From: Phascolomyces articulosus | Taxonomy: Eukaryota; Mucoromycota; Mucoromycetes; Mucorales; Lichtheimiaceae | Direction of reading: 5' to 3' | DNA length: 64,000 bases | Assembly (NCBI GenBank): GCA_025677815.1 | Contig: JAIXMP010000014.1 | Span: forward strand, 620,001 to 684,000 | In this document: one piece after another, positions 1-11,511 of the stretch | How the letters are laid out: every line of letters starts with the position of its first letter | How positions within the stretch are numbered: the first letter of the stretch is position 1 | Translations under genes and position numbers: made by a program | Notes under the pieces: model-generated | Databases searched by the model: none | Seen by the model: only the letters and a program-made list of their open reading frames with translations | Told to the model about the DNA's origin: nothing

Positions 1-30
1 TTTTTTTTGAATCTGGGGGATGAATATTAG

Positions 31-1902
31 AATCAAACTGTATCCGATTCCAATAATCGAGATGTCGATTTATTCTTTGTTTTACGAACCGTCATTGATC
101 CAGAAGATGTTGTACCGGATGAAGATATGCAAGAAGTAGTATATTTACGTGATCAACCTGTCCGTGATGTTTTGGATAAGTTGATGAAACAACAAATGGA
201 ACGTAAATCATTTTCAACTGTGTTGCATAACATGTGTCGTTATGTGGAAACCGTACATTCTCATCCATATTCGGAATCGATCTTGAATGGTAAAGAGAAC
301 TATTTTTTTTATGTGTATTTTGTATGGATAAATATCAGATTACTGAAAAATGGAATCTATTGTTAAATTATTTAATATAGATTATGCTATATTTTTGAAC
401 ACTCTTATCAAACATACAGCAGGCTGGCGGCGTCCTGAATGGGATATTAATCCTTTGTTTACCATGTCTGCTATACTTCTAAAAGAGCATCCTTACCACT
501 ACGCTGTAAGTTTTATTTCATATCTTGAGCTCCAAAAAAAAAAAAGGAAATTACAAATAATAATAATAAATTATATAATAGATTCTATTACCACAAATCC
601 AAAGTTTATTCCGACATGGCCTTCAAAATTGTACCATCCAAGTAGAAAGTGTCATCAAATTACTTGCATCCTACACAGTGCTTATCAGCGTCCCTGGGTC
701 TTCACCCGACAATATATTTGCCCAAATCATCATGGAGGAAGTCAAAAACGGATTAAGCTCTCGAACCAAACTTCACAAGGATACTATGCTTGTTTTACTT
801 GAACTTATCCTATGGGATAGTAAACCCGAACATGAAGGATGGTTTGCCGAAATTGAACAATCGCTTCCTGGTGAACACCCCACCTCAACTGTTGTCCCTG
901 GAGGATTCCGTCGAGCGCGGTATTTTGACACCAGTCTCCCTAACTTATTAGAACCTCTTGGTCATTTCCTCAAACTACCACCGGCATCTCAACAATTTAC
1001 CAAAAAAGATTTCAAAACATACAATACAGTCGCTGAACTCTTGGTGACTTTATGCGTGGATGACAACAGCAACTTGTATCGTGTCTTTGGCATGCAAAAA
1101 TTGGATGAAACACGACATTGTTTACGCTTCCTGAGTTGGTTCTTGTTAGCCATCCTACGTGAACCCAATACATCTTTGCTCCTAGTCGAATTCGAAGATA
1201 CCATTATAGAACTTTTAGTACAAACGTTCAATTCGATTCCAATAGATTTTGATACCCCTGATATCAACTTTTCATACAGCCCCGCAGGCGAATCATTGGT
1301 CTTGGGCTTTTTGATTGTCAAGGCTTGGGTGTTGTTGATGCTGCGATGGGAAGATAACCGACCGACATATTGGATGTCTTTATGGCCAGCTTTGAGACGA
1401 TTATTGAGTCGAATTGACCCTAATATATTAACAGTAGCAGGCAATGTTGGATTATCTGTTTGGAATCTATTCTTATCACTCTTGCAATTCTTGTTTACAA
1501 GTCGTAGTGCTGTAGTCATGGTGAATTCTTATGAATGGAATTCAGTACTGGATATGTTACTTGGACAGGTAAAAAAAAATATTCCTGTTATGAGAGCAGA
1601 CTGATGGATTTACAGAAAGAAAGAAAGGAAGGAAAAGCTGATGACCCTATTTTTTAATTAATAATATGCAGATTACCGAGCGTAACAATGAACATGTAGG
1701 ACAAGAGAGAGCGACCCTGAACGATTTTGAAAGCCAGGTAAAGCATATCCAGCGTATGTTTGTTACTCCACCTGTTCAAGTACCAGCAGCCATGTTGAAT
1801 GATCAATTATTCCTTGAGTTACGAGATGTTATGCGATTACAAGCAGAAACAATCATGTTCCAAAGTAACAAAGCCTTATCAAATACCTCCAATGGATTGT
1901 AA
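31..1902 (+). CDS. Helical-repeat protein of unknown function, 3' portion (5' end outside window)
   Basis: I do not recognise this gene. Exons read as 31-289, 381-505, 582-1568 and 1672-1902; each junction is GT...AG and keeps frame. They give at least 533 residues, ending in TAA. The first exon here is preceded by a splice acceptor (TTAG at 27-30), so the start lies upstream of the window. The protein is rich in Leu/Trp amphipathic helices without signal peptide or clear catalytic motif, which suggests an armadillo/HEAT-like scaffold. A short stretch near residue 420 of the visible part (Trp-x3-Leu-Trp-x-Ala-Leu) faintly recalls ARMH3/DUF1741 proteins, but the rest does not follow, so I do not assign it. 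The next gene follows about 240 bp downstream on the same strand. Confidence 0.7.
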
Positions 1903-2086
1903 CCATAGTATATGTAAATAATTATATACATATATATGACAAATAAATAAAATTCTAAAATTCTCCTTATTTGGCAGAAACTCAAAAAAGAAGTTTTATT
2001 TTCTATTCACTCTTTAGCGGCGATCATAATTTTTGATAATTTTTGTGTTCCCTATTTAATATTTTCTTAATCCAACGCTCCTTCTT

Positions 2087-2095
2087 TATATAAAA
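2087..2095 (+). promoter_or_regulatory. TATA-like element of the GT15 gene
   Basis: TATATAAAA lies about 50 bp upstream of the ATG at 2144, in the short gap after the preceding gene. Position and sequence fit a core promoter element, but such strings are common in this AT-rich DNA. Confidence 0.35.
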
Positions 2096-2143
2096 TATCC
2101 AAAACTCACCATTTAAAATAAAAAACCGGTTCTTCTCCGGGTC

Positions 2144-3546
2144 ATGGCCTCCATACAATCCTTTAAACGACGTGCAGTATTACGAACCGCTGGTTTTTTA
2201 TCATTTCTTTTATTTTTTAGTTTTGTCATTTGGTCATATATTCCACTTAAAGGAGTCAGTACTTTTGGTAACAAATATCGTCCATTGACAGTCAATGCAT
2301 GGCCACCATATCATAATCCCACCGAACCTTTACGACAACCGCATGACAAATTCAATGCTGCTTTTGTCACATTTGTTAAGGGTGATTCTGCTTCCCTTGC
2401 AGGTTTACGCATGACCATGCGACAAATCGAGTTTACTGTTAACCAACAACGCCATTACCCCTATATAATCTTTTCTGACGAAGAATTATCAGACGAATTC
2501 AAACATCTTGCCAATGTCATAACACCCAACGATATCGATGTTGCCTTTTATGACCAGCTGGCCGCTACAGAATATTATGGGTACGCCAACTCTACCGACC
2601 GTGAACAAGCCCAAGCTGCTCGGATACGTATGAACGAAACCTTATTTGGGGATAGTGAGGATTACCGGTTTTCATCCAGATTTATGGCGGGTCTCATGTT
2701 TCGACATCCAGCATTAAAAGATTTGGATTATATTTGGCGATTTGAAGCTGGGACCGAATATATTTGTCCTGTCAGTTTTGATCCATTTGCCTTTATGAAG
2801 GATGCTGGGAAGAAAGTGTCGTTTTCCATTGCTCTTTACGAATATGAAGAAACAATCCCTTCGTTATTTGCCAATATCATGAAATTTGCTTCAGAAAATT
2901 CGGATATCGTCCAGTCACCCGATAATTCAAATAGCTTATGGGATTTTGTGATTGATAAAGATACCCAGGGGTTCAACAAGTGCCATTTTTGGAATAATTT
3001 TCAGGTAAAATAAAATACGTATCAAGGAGAGGGAGTGAAAAAGGAGAGGGTGTGTATATTTTTTTTTTGTTAAGACGAAATACTAATTTATCCAAAATTT
3101 TTTCATTTATCATTTAGATTGTGGATATGAACTTTTTCCGTGGTGAACTTTATCAACGTTATTTTGATTTTATCGATAATTCGAATGGTATCTTTTATGA
3201 GCGATGGTAAGACATTGGGAATGTGAACAAAGGATGGGAAGAACAAAGCGAAATATCAAATGGCAGTAATATTTACATTTTTTTTAATAATTGTACTATT
3301 GTTCTTAGGGGCGATGCTGTCATTCAATCATTAGGCGTGGTACTTTTCCTGGAGAAAAATGATATTCAATTTTGGGAAAACATTGGTTATCGTGTAGCCA
3401 ATTATTTCACCCATTGTCCATCCAGCAAAATGATTTATAAGCAATGTAGTTGTCGACCATCCCAAAACTTTGATTACGATGGATACAGCTGCCTTCGACA
3501 ATTTCTTAAGAGTGGAAATGAAGTATATAGTATTACACCATCATAA
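2144..3546 (+). CDS. Alpha-1,2-mannosyltransferase, Kre2/Mnt1 family (GT15)
   Basis: Exons 2144-3004, 3118-3206 and 3309-3546 give a 395-residue protein. It has a short basic cytosolic tail and one hydrophobic anchor at about residues 15-35, the type II topology of Golgi glycosyltransferases. The body carries the family's landmarks in order: the YRFSSRFMAGLMFRHPAL block, the YIWRFEAGTEYICPVSFDPF block, the SIALYEYEETIPSLF block, the CHFWNNFQ block, NFFRGELYQRYFDF, YERWGDA, and a C-terminal FDYDGYSCLRQF. GT15 enzymes transfer mannose from GDP-mannose in an alpha-1,2 linkage to O- and N-glycans in the Golgi. Length (usual 390-450 aa) and motif order show a complete gene. The member (Kre2, Ktr or Yur1 type) cannot be decided by eye. 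Confidence 0.95.
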
Positions 3547-3733
3547 AGATAATAATAATCACTATTATGCTATATTATATAGAAAATCATTCCCCCCCTC
3601 TTTTCACCTCTTTTTTCTGTTCTCTCTCCATTCATTTAATGTTCCCATTATGTCTATATACTCTTTTTTTCAATTTATTGCAAACTCGCATATTTTTTAA
3701 TCAATTTGTAAAAGAATAAACCATTTCATATAT

Positions 3734-4470
3734 CTACCATAGAATTAAAAATCGAATCTCTATTGTATGATAAACTGTACCATTATCTCCACCAAAAATT
3801 GAATTTAATATTTCTTTTGGTTCATATGAACTGAGATCATCCTCACTTGGATCATCAAGATAATAAATTCCAATGGCCTTGCATCGTTTTTTTTTTTTTG
3901 TGCCGATGTTGCCATTCGTACATTTCTTAAGAATAGGAAGGTAATGGTCATGGGAATAGCCAATATGACGTCTTAATGGAGGTAGTCCCTTTACCATTAC
4001 TTCGCGAAGTATACGACTTGAACAAAATAGCTAAAGCAATGCGTTCTTCATAATGCTCAGTCAATGAAAGCGACTTTGATTCCATGATGGAAGCATCTGG
4101 TGGTTGATAGTAGTAAGTGGCGTGACATTCTGAATTATTAAACATTTTAAACACCCAAATTATTAAAGTAGTATCCTCTTTGACTACTGTATTGGATCTA
4201 CCTATTAAATCCCACCACTTACAATACATATCAATCTGCTAGTTCCATTGTCATTTATTGTGAAACAGCGGCGAGAACCGGTCAAAATTACTTGGTACAA
4301 TAGATAATGCCTTGTGATATTTAGTTGATAAGTAAAGAAGCATATCGTTGTCACAGATAGGACAAGATGATTCAATCACTGTAGCTGTGCTAACGCAACT
4401 GAAACGATGCCTTTCAGCAACACCAGTCCATGAAGGTAGATCATAACTCTTCATTGTATTTGTTGAAACT
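3734..4470 (-). pseudogene. Frame-broken 3' half of HET-domain paralogue 1
   Basis: Downstream of the open HET region (4471-5502), homology to the C-terminal half of paralogue 2 (about 18900-19700) continues but jumps between frames. Matching segments sit at 4251-4454 (KSYDLPSWTGV block), 3948-4229 (YYYQPPDA and SLTEHYEER blocks) and 3734-3997 (CKAIGIYYLDD and EILNSIFGG blocks). Compared with copy 2, a one-base loss lies near 4570, a length difference of two near 4460, and further breaks near 4240 and 3990. The breaks lack convincing GT...AG pairs, so I read decay rather than introns. A run of about 12 T near 3889-3900 (poly-A on the coding strand) lies inside the last block and could be a slippage site. 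Confidence 0.7.
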
Positions 4471-5502
4471 CTATATTAAATCGAGTGGAACAATTCGATT
4501 CAAAACAAAGAATGGGTAAATAATTAGTTGCAATGGTCCGATAAAAGTAATGGAAAGTCGTCCGACTTCCATTTCGTAGTTGATTTTCATATTTTTAAAT
4601 AAATCAGGAAAAATGTTGGCCAAAGAAAAAATTTTGTCATGTTCCTTTGAACTCGTTCGAAAATGGGCCTGGCTGAGTGCTTGATTGACACTTCCTCCTC
4701 CTTGTTGTTGGTTAGCAAAATCAAGCATCCGTGATGAAAAAGCATCATCGGTAGTAGGTGTATTGCATGTGTGAAAACTATGTTGCCAGAAATGAGTGTC
4801 TGTTCCAATCACTAATATACGTTTTGATGACATTGTCTCTTCTAATGACCAACTTCGTTTCCACCAAAGTGATCTTTGTGCCATATCAACCCAAGCTTTT
4901 GAGCTTGCTTCTGTGTTTTCACACAATGGATCGATAGTATCAAAATCTTTTGGATCATGAATATGGACTTCAGGTACAATGGCCACAGTATAACAGGCAT
5001 TGCCGTAGATCTTATGCATTTGTTTGATTTCTCGTAGTTTGATTTTATTGTTAAACTGATCAATGCATATTTTATCGTACCACAAGTATTCGATCTGGAA
5101 ATCCTTGCATATTTGTTGAAGAAGTTCTTCGTATGTCACATGTTTTATAGTAGCCTTGCTCCTGGTGGATGGTAAAAACTGGACTTCGCACTTTTCTTCT
5201 TCTATAGGTGTCATGGTGGTAAGGTCCCCTTTGTTCATATCATATCCTTCAATAATACAATGTCCTTCATTGTCGATGCAGTCATATTCACCGTTTTCTT
5301 TTTGTACAACATCTCCAGATTGTTCCCAAACATAGGAGAGGGCACAATAACCAGTTTCCACTTGTTTGCCTGGGACTTTCTTCCAGTCTGAAACACGAAT
5401 GAGGTATGTGGGTCGATATTCTCCTGCAGTGGCGTCACGTCGATACTGTGCAGTATTCACTACATTTAGTGACCTTTGGTTGCGGCAATAGGTAATGTAC
5501 AT
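4471..5502 (-). CDS. HET-domain (heterokaryon incompatibility) protein, paralogue 1; HET domain intact
   Basis: A 343-residue open frame starts MYITYCRNQRS. It carries the hallmarks of a HET domain in order: CALSYVWE at about residue 54, LWYDKICIDQ at about 141, a HKIYGNACYTVAIVPEV block at about 166, and a WWKRSWSLEE block at about 214. HET proteins in filamentous ascomycetes trigger cell death when incompatible hyphae fuse; any role here is inferred from the domain alone. The last ~25 codons are out of register with paralogue 2 because of a one-base deletion near 4570, so the protein ends early and loses the conserved C-terminal half. It may be a functional HET-only protein or an early pseudogene. 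Its 5' flank matches those of copy 2 and of the orphan fragment near 37 kb. Confidence 0.75.
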   Translation of the reverse strand: MYITYCRNQRSLNVVNTAQYRRDATAGEYRPTYLIRVSDWKKVPGKQVETGYCALSYVWEQSGDVVQKENGEYDCIDNEGHCIIEGYDMNKGDLTTMTPIEEEKCEVQFLPSTRSKATIKHVTYEELLQQICKDFQIEYLWYDKICIDQFNNKIKLREIKQMHKIYGNACYTVAIVPEVHIHDPKDFDTIDPLCENTEASSKAWVDMAQRSLWWKRSWSLEETMSSKRILVIGTDTHFWQHSFHTCNTPTTDDAFSSRMLDFANQQQGGGSVNQALSQAHFRTSSKEHDKIFSLANIFPDLFKNMKINYEMEVGRLSITFIGPLQLIIYPFFVLNRIVPLDLI

Positions 5503-5720
5503 AATATAATATATATTTCTTTTTGAAAACTTCCATGTTTTAGAGAAAAAAAAAGTTTAAGAATATTGCCTAACAGAATAATTTGATGATGATTACCTTG
5601 TTTTCACTGTTTATTCAATGTTGTTTCGCGATATACAAAAAGTTTGCTTGATGAAGAATAAGAAAAAGATGTTGATAATGAGGAACAAAAATATAAAGAG
5701 AAAAAGAAAGGACGATAAAA
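5503..5720 (-). repeat. 5' flank shared by the HET paralogues (copy 1)
   Basis: Read leftward into copy 1, this flank matches 17715-17969 (plus) and about 37080-37320 (minus). Shared features include the AAGCAA-rich segment, a TATATCGCGAAACAAC-like stretch, a GTGAAA-ACAAGGTAA motif and the run just before the ATG. It is the likely promoter and 5' leader of the HET family. Confidence 0.65.
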
Positions 5721-8700
5721 AGAATGAGTGATGGGAAATGATTAATTGCTATGCCGAAGTAGCATTGTTTGAATGTTGTGTAATGTTTATCTTATCACCC
5801 CTTCCCCCTTTCTCTCTTTCTCCACAATATATATTTTATACTTTACTTTTATATCTCCATTATCAATACTTTGTATATCGTAATTGCGCATTACTTTTTC
5901 CTCTATTAGAGGTTTTTCAGTTTTGCCTCTTAATCACCCATTTCATTAATTTTTATCCCATACACCTATCGAACCGAAAGGTGGTGACCATATACCTACA
6001 AGTGTAGGTCAACTAATCTTCCACGATAATAATAATAAAAATAAATTTTAAACTTACATGAAAAAAAGGGTTCCTATTTTATAACAGGTTCGCGCCGCAA
6101 GAGGGGGAGGGGATATTCCCTTTTTTGTAAGAGGGAAAACGTACATAAGTGATGTGACTATAAGTTTTATTCACTGAAATAATATGACTTTATTCATAAT
6201 GTTAATAAAATATATCACTGTTAATTTAACTACTGGTATAACTAGACATACTTATTCATAAGGAATGAAACAAAAATGTGTTTGAAAAGAAAAGAGAAAA
6301 TAATAATCATAATGCAAAATATATATATGTGACAGTTTTGTATTACTAGAACTATATAATTGAGATCCTTAGAATAATCATTTTATTGAAGTAAAAATTT
6401 CGTTGCAATCACTTCACATTTCATAATTTTGGCGGTTATAAATGAAATACACCCTATATACTTGGTTATTCTTCAACAATGTTCATTGTATAATTTAAAG
6501 GAAGAGTCATAATTAATAGGGGTAATTTTTAACTTGTATTGAAGTGTACCAGTTAATTCATTAAAGCGATCTAGCGAAAAGTTCTTCTTTTTCAGGTTCA
6601 ACAAATCCATTCAAATTTACCGATGCCGTTCCTGCTTTACCATCTACTTGCTTTGCACTTTCTTGGTTTCTGGCTGAACGCGACCTGCTTGTCACCCTTG
6701 ATCCATCAGCGTAGTACCTTTAATCAACCTGGTAGCGCTGACGATCAAAAGAAATGGAATAATAAAGTGAAGTTGCATGCTGAAGATGAGTCCTTCATGC
6801 CAAGAAAAAATAAAAAAAATAGGTTTATCTGTGTGAGATAACGGTTATTTTTAAAACAGTCTCTTTTTTTAGTTTTTTTTTTTTCTTCGTAATTATAAAT
6901 GAGGGGGGTGGGTAGCGGAAAGATACTCGAACTGACAGAAACTTTAAACAATGTATGCATTGGTGATGTAACCTTATGTATAAAACGTCACAGAAAGAAA
7001 CATGCATATGATGGAGGTTATGCAATGGAAAGAAAAGAAGAATCGGTAAAGCTCTTGATGCTAATCAAAAGCATCGAAGTTTTTCAGTAAACATAAAAAT
7101 ATGGGCTTAGCATTTAGACAGCATACATGCCTTGAATATTTAAACAAACAATCCTGCAAACTGTTGATCCAATAAAAACCCATAAATTATTAATGTTGGT
7201 AATGAATTTTTTTCTACTCTACGTATCTCTTATGCCAATAATTACTCAATGTTTTATATAAATGTAACTCTATGTGTTTGTTCTTTATAAGACTGTTTAC
7301 TGCCGCGTTAGTAAGCCAACAACATTTTTATGTACAAACACTCGATGGCTTATTATAGAAAAACGTTGTAACCCCCCAGAAAGAACCGCAGTTATTACCA
7401 TTATTACTACGAAACAACTCTATATATAAATACTGTTACTGCGACAATATCGGATTATCTTACCTTTTGGTATCTTCCAATTAACAAGAGATACATACAA
7501 ACCGCAGCAACATATTTATAAATATAATTATCACTTATTCAACACATTATATTATTATTGGATATTCATCTATTACCACAGTATCTCGTAGCAACCGCAG
7601 TATCTTCACATGTTGTTACTTAGGATAGAAATATTTAATTATTGGAAAACATATAAATACCCCATTATTTTGTATCTGAAATAAAATCAATCAATTATAC
7701 TTCTCTTTATCATATACATAAATTTTAAGAGTATTGATTCACTCAAGACCGAACTGGCTTGTTTTAATTTTACTGTAGCTTAAAGAAAGCTCAACATTTC
7801 CAATATAGGACAGACGTAACATTCCTGATCCTTATTCTATTATCATTATCAAGTCGGAAGTAACATACCTGACTTTGACTATTATCATTGAATTCAAGAC
7901 ATTATATCAAGGCTTATATCATATAGTAGCATACTACACAAGTTACTCTTTTATAATAACAAGAACTGCTAATCCAAGCTTCACTTGTTATACATATTTA
8001 TACTTCAAACGATAATTCAATTATATATCATATATTATTCGTATCATATATTTTATTGTGGCCTAAAGAATCCACGTTAATATAGCTGTATAATCACATA
8101 TAAACAGATACTTGCTTAAAACATTAGTATTGATATCTGTTGCTTTAATCGGTGTAATATACGTTAATATTACTGGTGCTCACTAAATATCACGAACTGA
8201 TATATAAAAACTTTAGTTGCTATAAGAATTGTAATTATAAGAAGCAAATCTTATTAGTAACATCGTGTTGCTCACTAAAAGCCCTGTTACTCAATATCAT
8301 TAAATATAACTGATTAACACATTTTGGTGTTTACACTCAATTATCATATCATAAATTATTATCTATCTTACAAGCAACACATATAGTGTTCACATTTTCA
8401 TCACCACTAAATTACCACCAAACCAAATATCAGGGCAACAACGTTATGACAAAAATCAACACATCTACTTATAAATGGCAGAAAATCCAATAACATGTAA
8501 CTAGTAGAGTTATATAGTTTGAATTCAGAAAAAACCAAAAGCCAACAAAAATCTGTATTTTATTGACAAAAATGCACGGATAGTTTCACATTACTTTTGA
8601 TGGTCGTAGGTACAAAATGGTATCATCCACTCAAATTCTTCAGGAAAACCTATTTTTTTATACGCATCAACAGTGAAAAAGGTCAGTAGCAATTCAATAA

Positions 8701-9179
8701 TATACAAGATATACATATTTAGTCTTCAGTGTATATATGGAGTGCACAGAGAAAAAAAATTCTGCACCTACGCCTTTTGTGATAATGTAATCCAATGACA
8801 TAGTTAATACCAAGAAAAAAAACATTCATTATATATTTTTGGTACGTTATTATATTATAATGCCATCATAGATATCAAGAAAGACACAGAGATTATAATA
8901 AACATTCATTCAGCTTTTAATTATATGCACTAGAAAATGTTTTATGATGGTTGGAAAATGACGTTTACATATACTCAATATAATGAAAACAAATAGCACA
9001 GTTTTATTTATTGTCATTATTGAAGTTTGAAAGTATATTATAATATGTTTGAAATGGGCAAGAGGAGAATAGATAAAAATAATAAACATTTTATGAACCA
9101 TAAAGTATTTGTAAAAAAAGATTCATATCCAAGAACAGCTTTTAACTTGCTCTTGCCACTACCGTTATGTTTTATATTA
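5721..9179. other. AT-rich intergenic DNA, no supported gene
   Basis: No open frame here shows protein-like composition or recognisable motifs. The least AT-rich patch (about 6560-6800) holds a 53-codon minus-strand open stretch (6561-6719) reading RSRSARNQESAKQ and ending FVEPEKEELFARSL; it has no recognisable homology and could be a gene fossil or chance. Between about 7380 and 8400 there are many TATA-like strings and AATAAA signals but no terminal repeats I could pair. Confidence 0.6.
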
Positions 9180-9398
9180 TTAAACTACACCATTGGGAGC
9201 AGCATCGTTACGTCCATAGACCTCATCATTATTTCCAGAAGTTGTAGTAGCTGTACCAGGGCCTCCTTGAGAATTGTTTTCTGGTTGTGGAGCTTGTCTA
9301 TCCTTTTCTTGTTCTTTGTCGCCTGTGAGAGGAGTACCTTCAGTGAGCATGAGGGTACTGAGGACCAAAAAGAGTGTTGCCAAAAAATGAAGTTTCAT
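9180..9398 (-). CDS. Small secreted protein, 72 aa
   Basis: I chose the inner ATG at 9398 rather than the longer upstream frame, because it begins directly with a classic signal peptide: MKLHFLATLFLVLSTLMLTEG, with likely cleavage after Gly21. The mature part is about 50 residues, rich in Gly, Asn, Gln, Thr and Asp, has no cysteine and is probably disordered. A GGATATATACA element lies about 50 bp upstream on the minus strand. No family is recognised. It could be a cell-wall or effector-like small secreted protein. It stands alone in AT-rich DNA. Confidence 0.55.
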   Translation of the reverse strand: MKLHFLATLFLVLSTLMLTEGTPLTGDKEQEKDRQAPQPENNSQGGPGTATTTSGNNDEVYGRNDAAPNGVV

Positions 9399-11489
9399 GA
9401 TGATGTTGTTAGGATTCTTGTGTATATATCCAGAGAAAAGATAGATGCTTTTGAGTGCTGTATGATTTTTTTTTTTTTGGTTATTACATTCTACCTTTTT
9501 ATATATATTTTTATCGTTAATGAATGGGTCCCATGAAAAAGTTACCCAGATCATCAATGAAAGTACTATGATGTATATAGAAGAACGTAAGAATGGCATA
9601 AAATGCATATTTCTATGTATAACTGTGATGTTTAAACAGTTGATGGAATAATAAAAGTATTAGAATAATCGTTGTTATATATGATCATCATTATGCAGAT
9701 CTTTGAACTAGTATCATGAAAATATGGGTCGGCTTGGTTTGTTTATTTTTCATGCAGGTCCACCTGTGCCTTGTGTTTATTTCTGCAATACACAGCGAAA
9801 GAATAACACCATATAAATTCTTGACCACTTTATTATACTATATCAAACCAACAAAAACAATCTACAAAATGATAACCATTTATTATTAATAGTATATAAA
9901 ATCATTTAAAGCCATTTCATCAAAGTAGAACAACAGTAGAGAAAATGGCAATATTATATATTTTACCTTGTTATCCACTAGTAGTTATCCTACAGCTTGA
10001 TTCCGCAGAAAAATAATGATGCATATGTACGTAACTTTTCTCCAAGTACCCGTTGATATACCAAGTGCATACCAACTAAAACATACACTATCCTACTATA
10101 GTATACATGTGATAGCTGATCACAATCCCCTTCTTTTAAAACTACAAAGTTTCAATTGCTGACTATATAAGAAATACTATTCTCTAGTATAAACTTAGCC
10201 CATTATTTTAGACGAAAAACTTCGTTTAGCACTTGGAATAGAATATAACTGATGTAATATAACAATATAGATTATGGCTTTGTAATTTGTTTTAAAAAAA
10301 TGTCACAGTAGCAGAAAAAAAGTTTAAATGATGAGCAAGGAGAAGGAGAAAGAACATGCAAAAGAAACTTGCAGCATACATGCACTCATTCTCCACACTA
10401 GTATAAAGAGTATTCTTCTGATCCAAGAAAACAAATATTCAGGATCAAGGTCTTTGGCATCTCTTAGTATGTAACTTAAAAAAAATGTATGATCCATACA
10501 TTTTCTGCAACTTTTGGCGTTTTATGTTGCATCATCTTGTTGTTAGCATTTTTTACATGTTTTGTCTACTGTACATGAAAAACATCAACACATTGAGAAA
10601 TTAGCAACAATGCTATCACCGAAGTAACCACTTTTTATTCGTAAATGTAATTGCTGTATTATGTTTTTTTTTTTTGGAATAGTATATCCCAAAGTTTTAC
10701 TATTTTATGGACCTAAAATTCCTGTATCGAAGAATTTATGGTATCTATGGAAGGTGAAAAAAAAACGTAATAATATACTTTGATACATGAATTAAAGGAT
10801 GATCTATTGAGAATGAGCGATAGATATTCTAATGTTTACTGCTGTGTGTAAATAGATCCATACGCCAACGATGATAATTGATAGTTTCTAGTGAAATATT
10901 GAGGATAACCTGGCTAAAAAAAAATTGGATTGAGTCTGGTGATTCTCTCATCTGCTTAGCCTCTCTCACTTTTATATTATATGTATTATCTTGCATAACA
11001 TATTGTGTCGATAGTAGTATAATTCGGCTTTGAAAAATAAAAGTTATGTACTAGTAGGAACAGCCAGAAGATTCTGCACATTACATTAATATGGGAGGCT
11101 TTATTATATTCGCATCAAAATGAGCCGTCACAATCAACTATATCAACAACTTTGCATGAACTTGCAAATAGAAAAATGAACAACAATCAGAAAATTTCAG
11201 CGTGATGAACAATATATTATAAAAATGGTATCAATAATAAATATACATAGAATATTTTCCATTCAAATAATGCTTGCTACTAAATAGCATGTCCTCTGAG
11301 ATGGCGCATGAGTAGAGAATATATTCTGCTACGTACTAATAAAATGCTACAGCAAAGTGATAGGACAACGTTTTGAAAATCACGGTATTGAGGAACACAT
11401 ATTCATGTTGCGGTGGACTGTGCACTTTTGAAATTGATTCATTTGCGGTGATAATGGTTGCTCTTCTATCAACCCAATATTATTATTAT

Positions 11490-11511
11490 AATATATATAT
11501 ATATATATATA
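11490..11511. repeat. (TA)n microsatellite
   Basis: About ten TA units in intergenic DNA. Similar TA tracts occur at about 23795-23816, 23980-23997 (both in introns of the IVY1-like gene) and 25543-25571 (in an RPA1 intron, abutting the splice acceptor). Confidence 0.85.

Noticed and set aside
989..1519. 176-codon minus-strand frame opposite the first gene
   Set aside because: It is antisense to a well-spliced exon, has no motifs and carries composition dictated by the other strand.
31..1902. Assignment as ARMH3/DUF1741 protein
   Set aside because: Only one short Trp/Leu stretch resembles that family; the order and neighbouring motifs do not match.
3948..4600. Introns as the cause of the breaks in HET copy 1
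   Set aside because: Direct alignment with copy 2 shows small length differences (1-2 bases) inside conserved blocks, not insertions bounded by GT...AG.
7380..8400. Solo LTR suggested by TATA-like and AATAAA signals
   Set aside because: No matching terminal repeat, TG...CA boundary pair or target duplication could be found; such signals are common in this AT-rich DNA.
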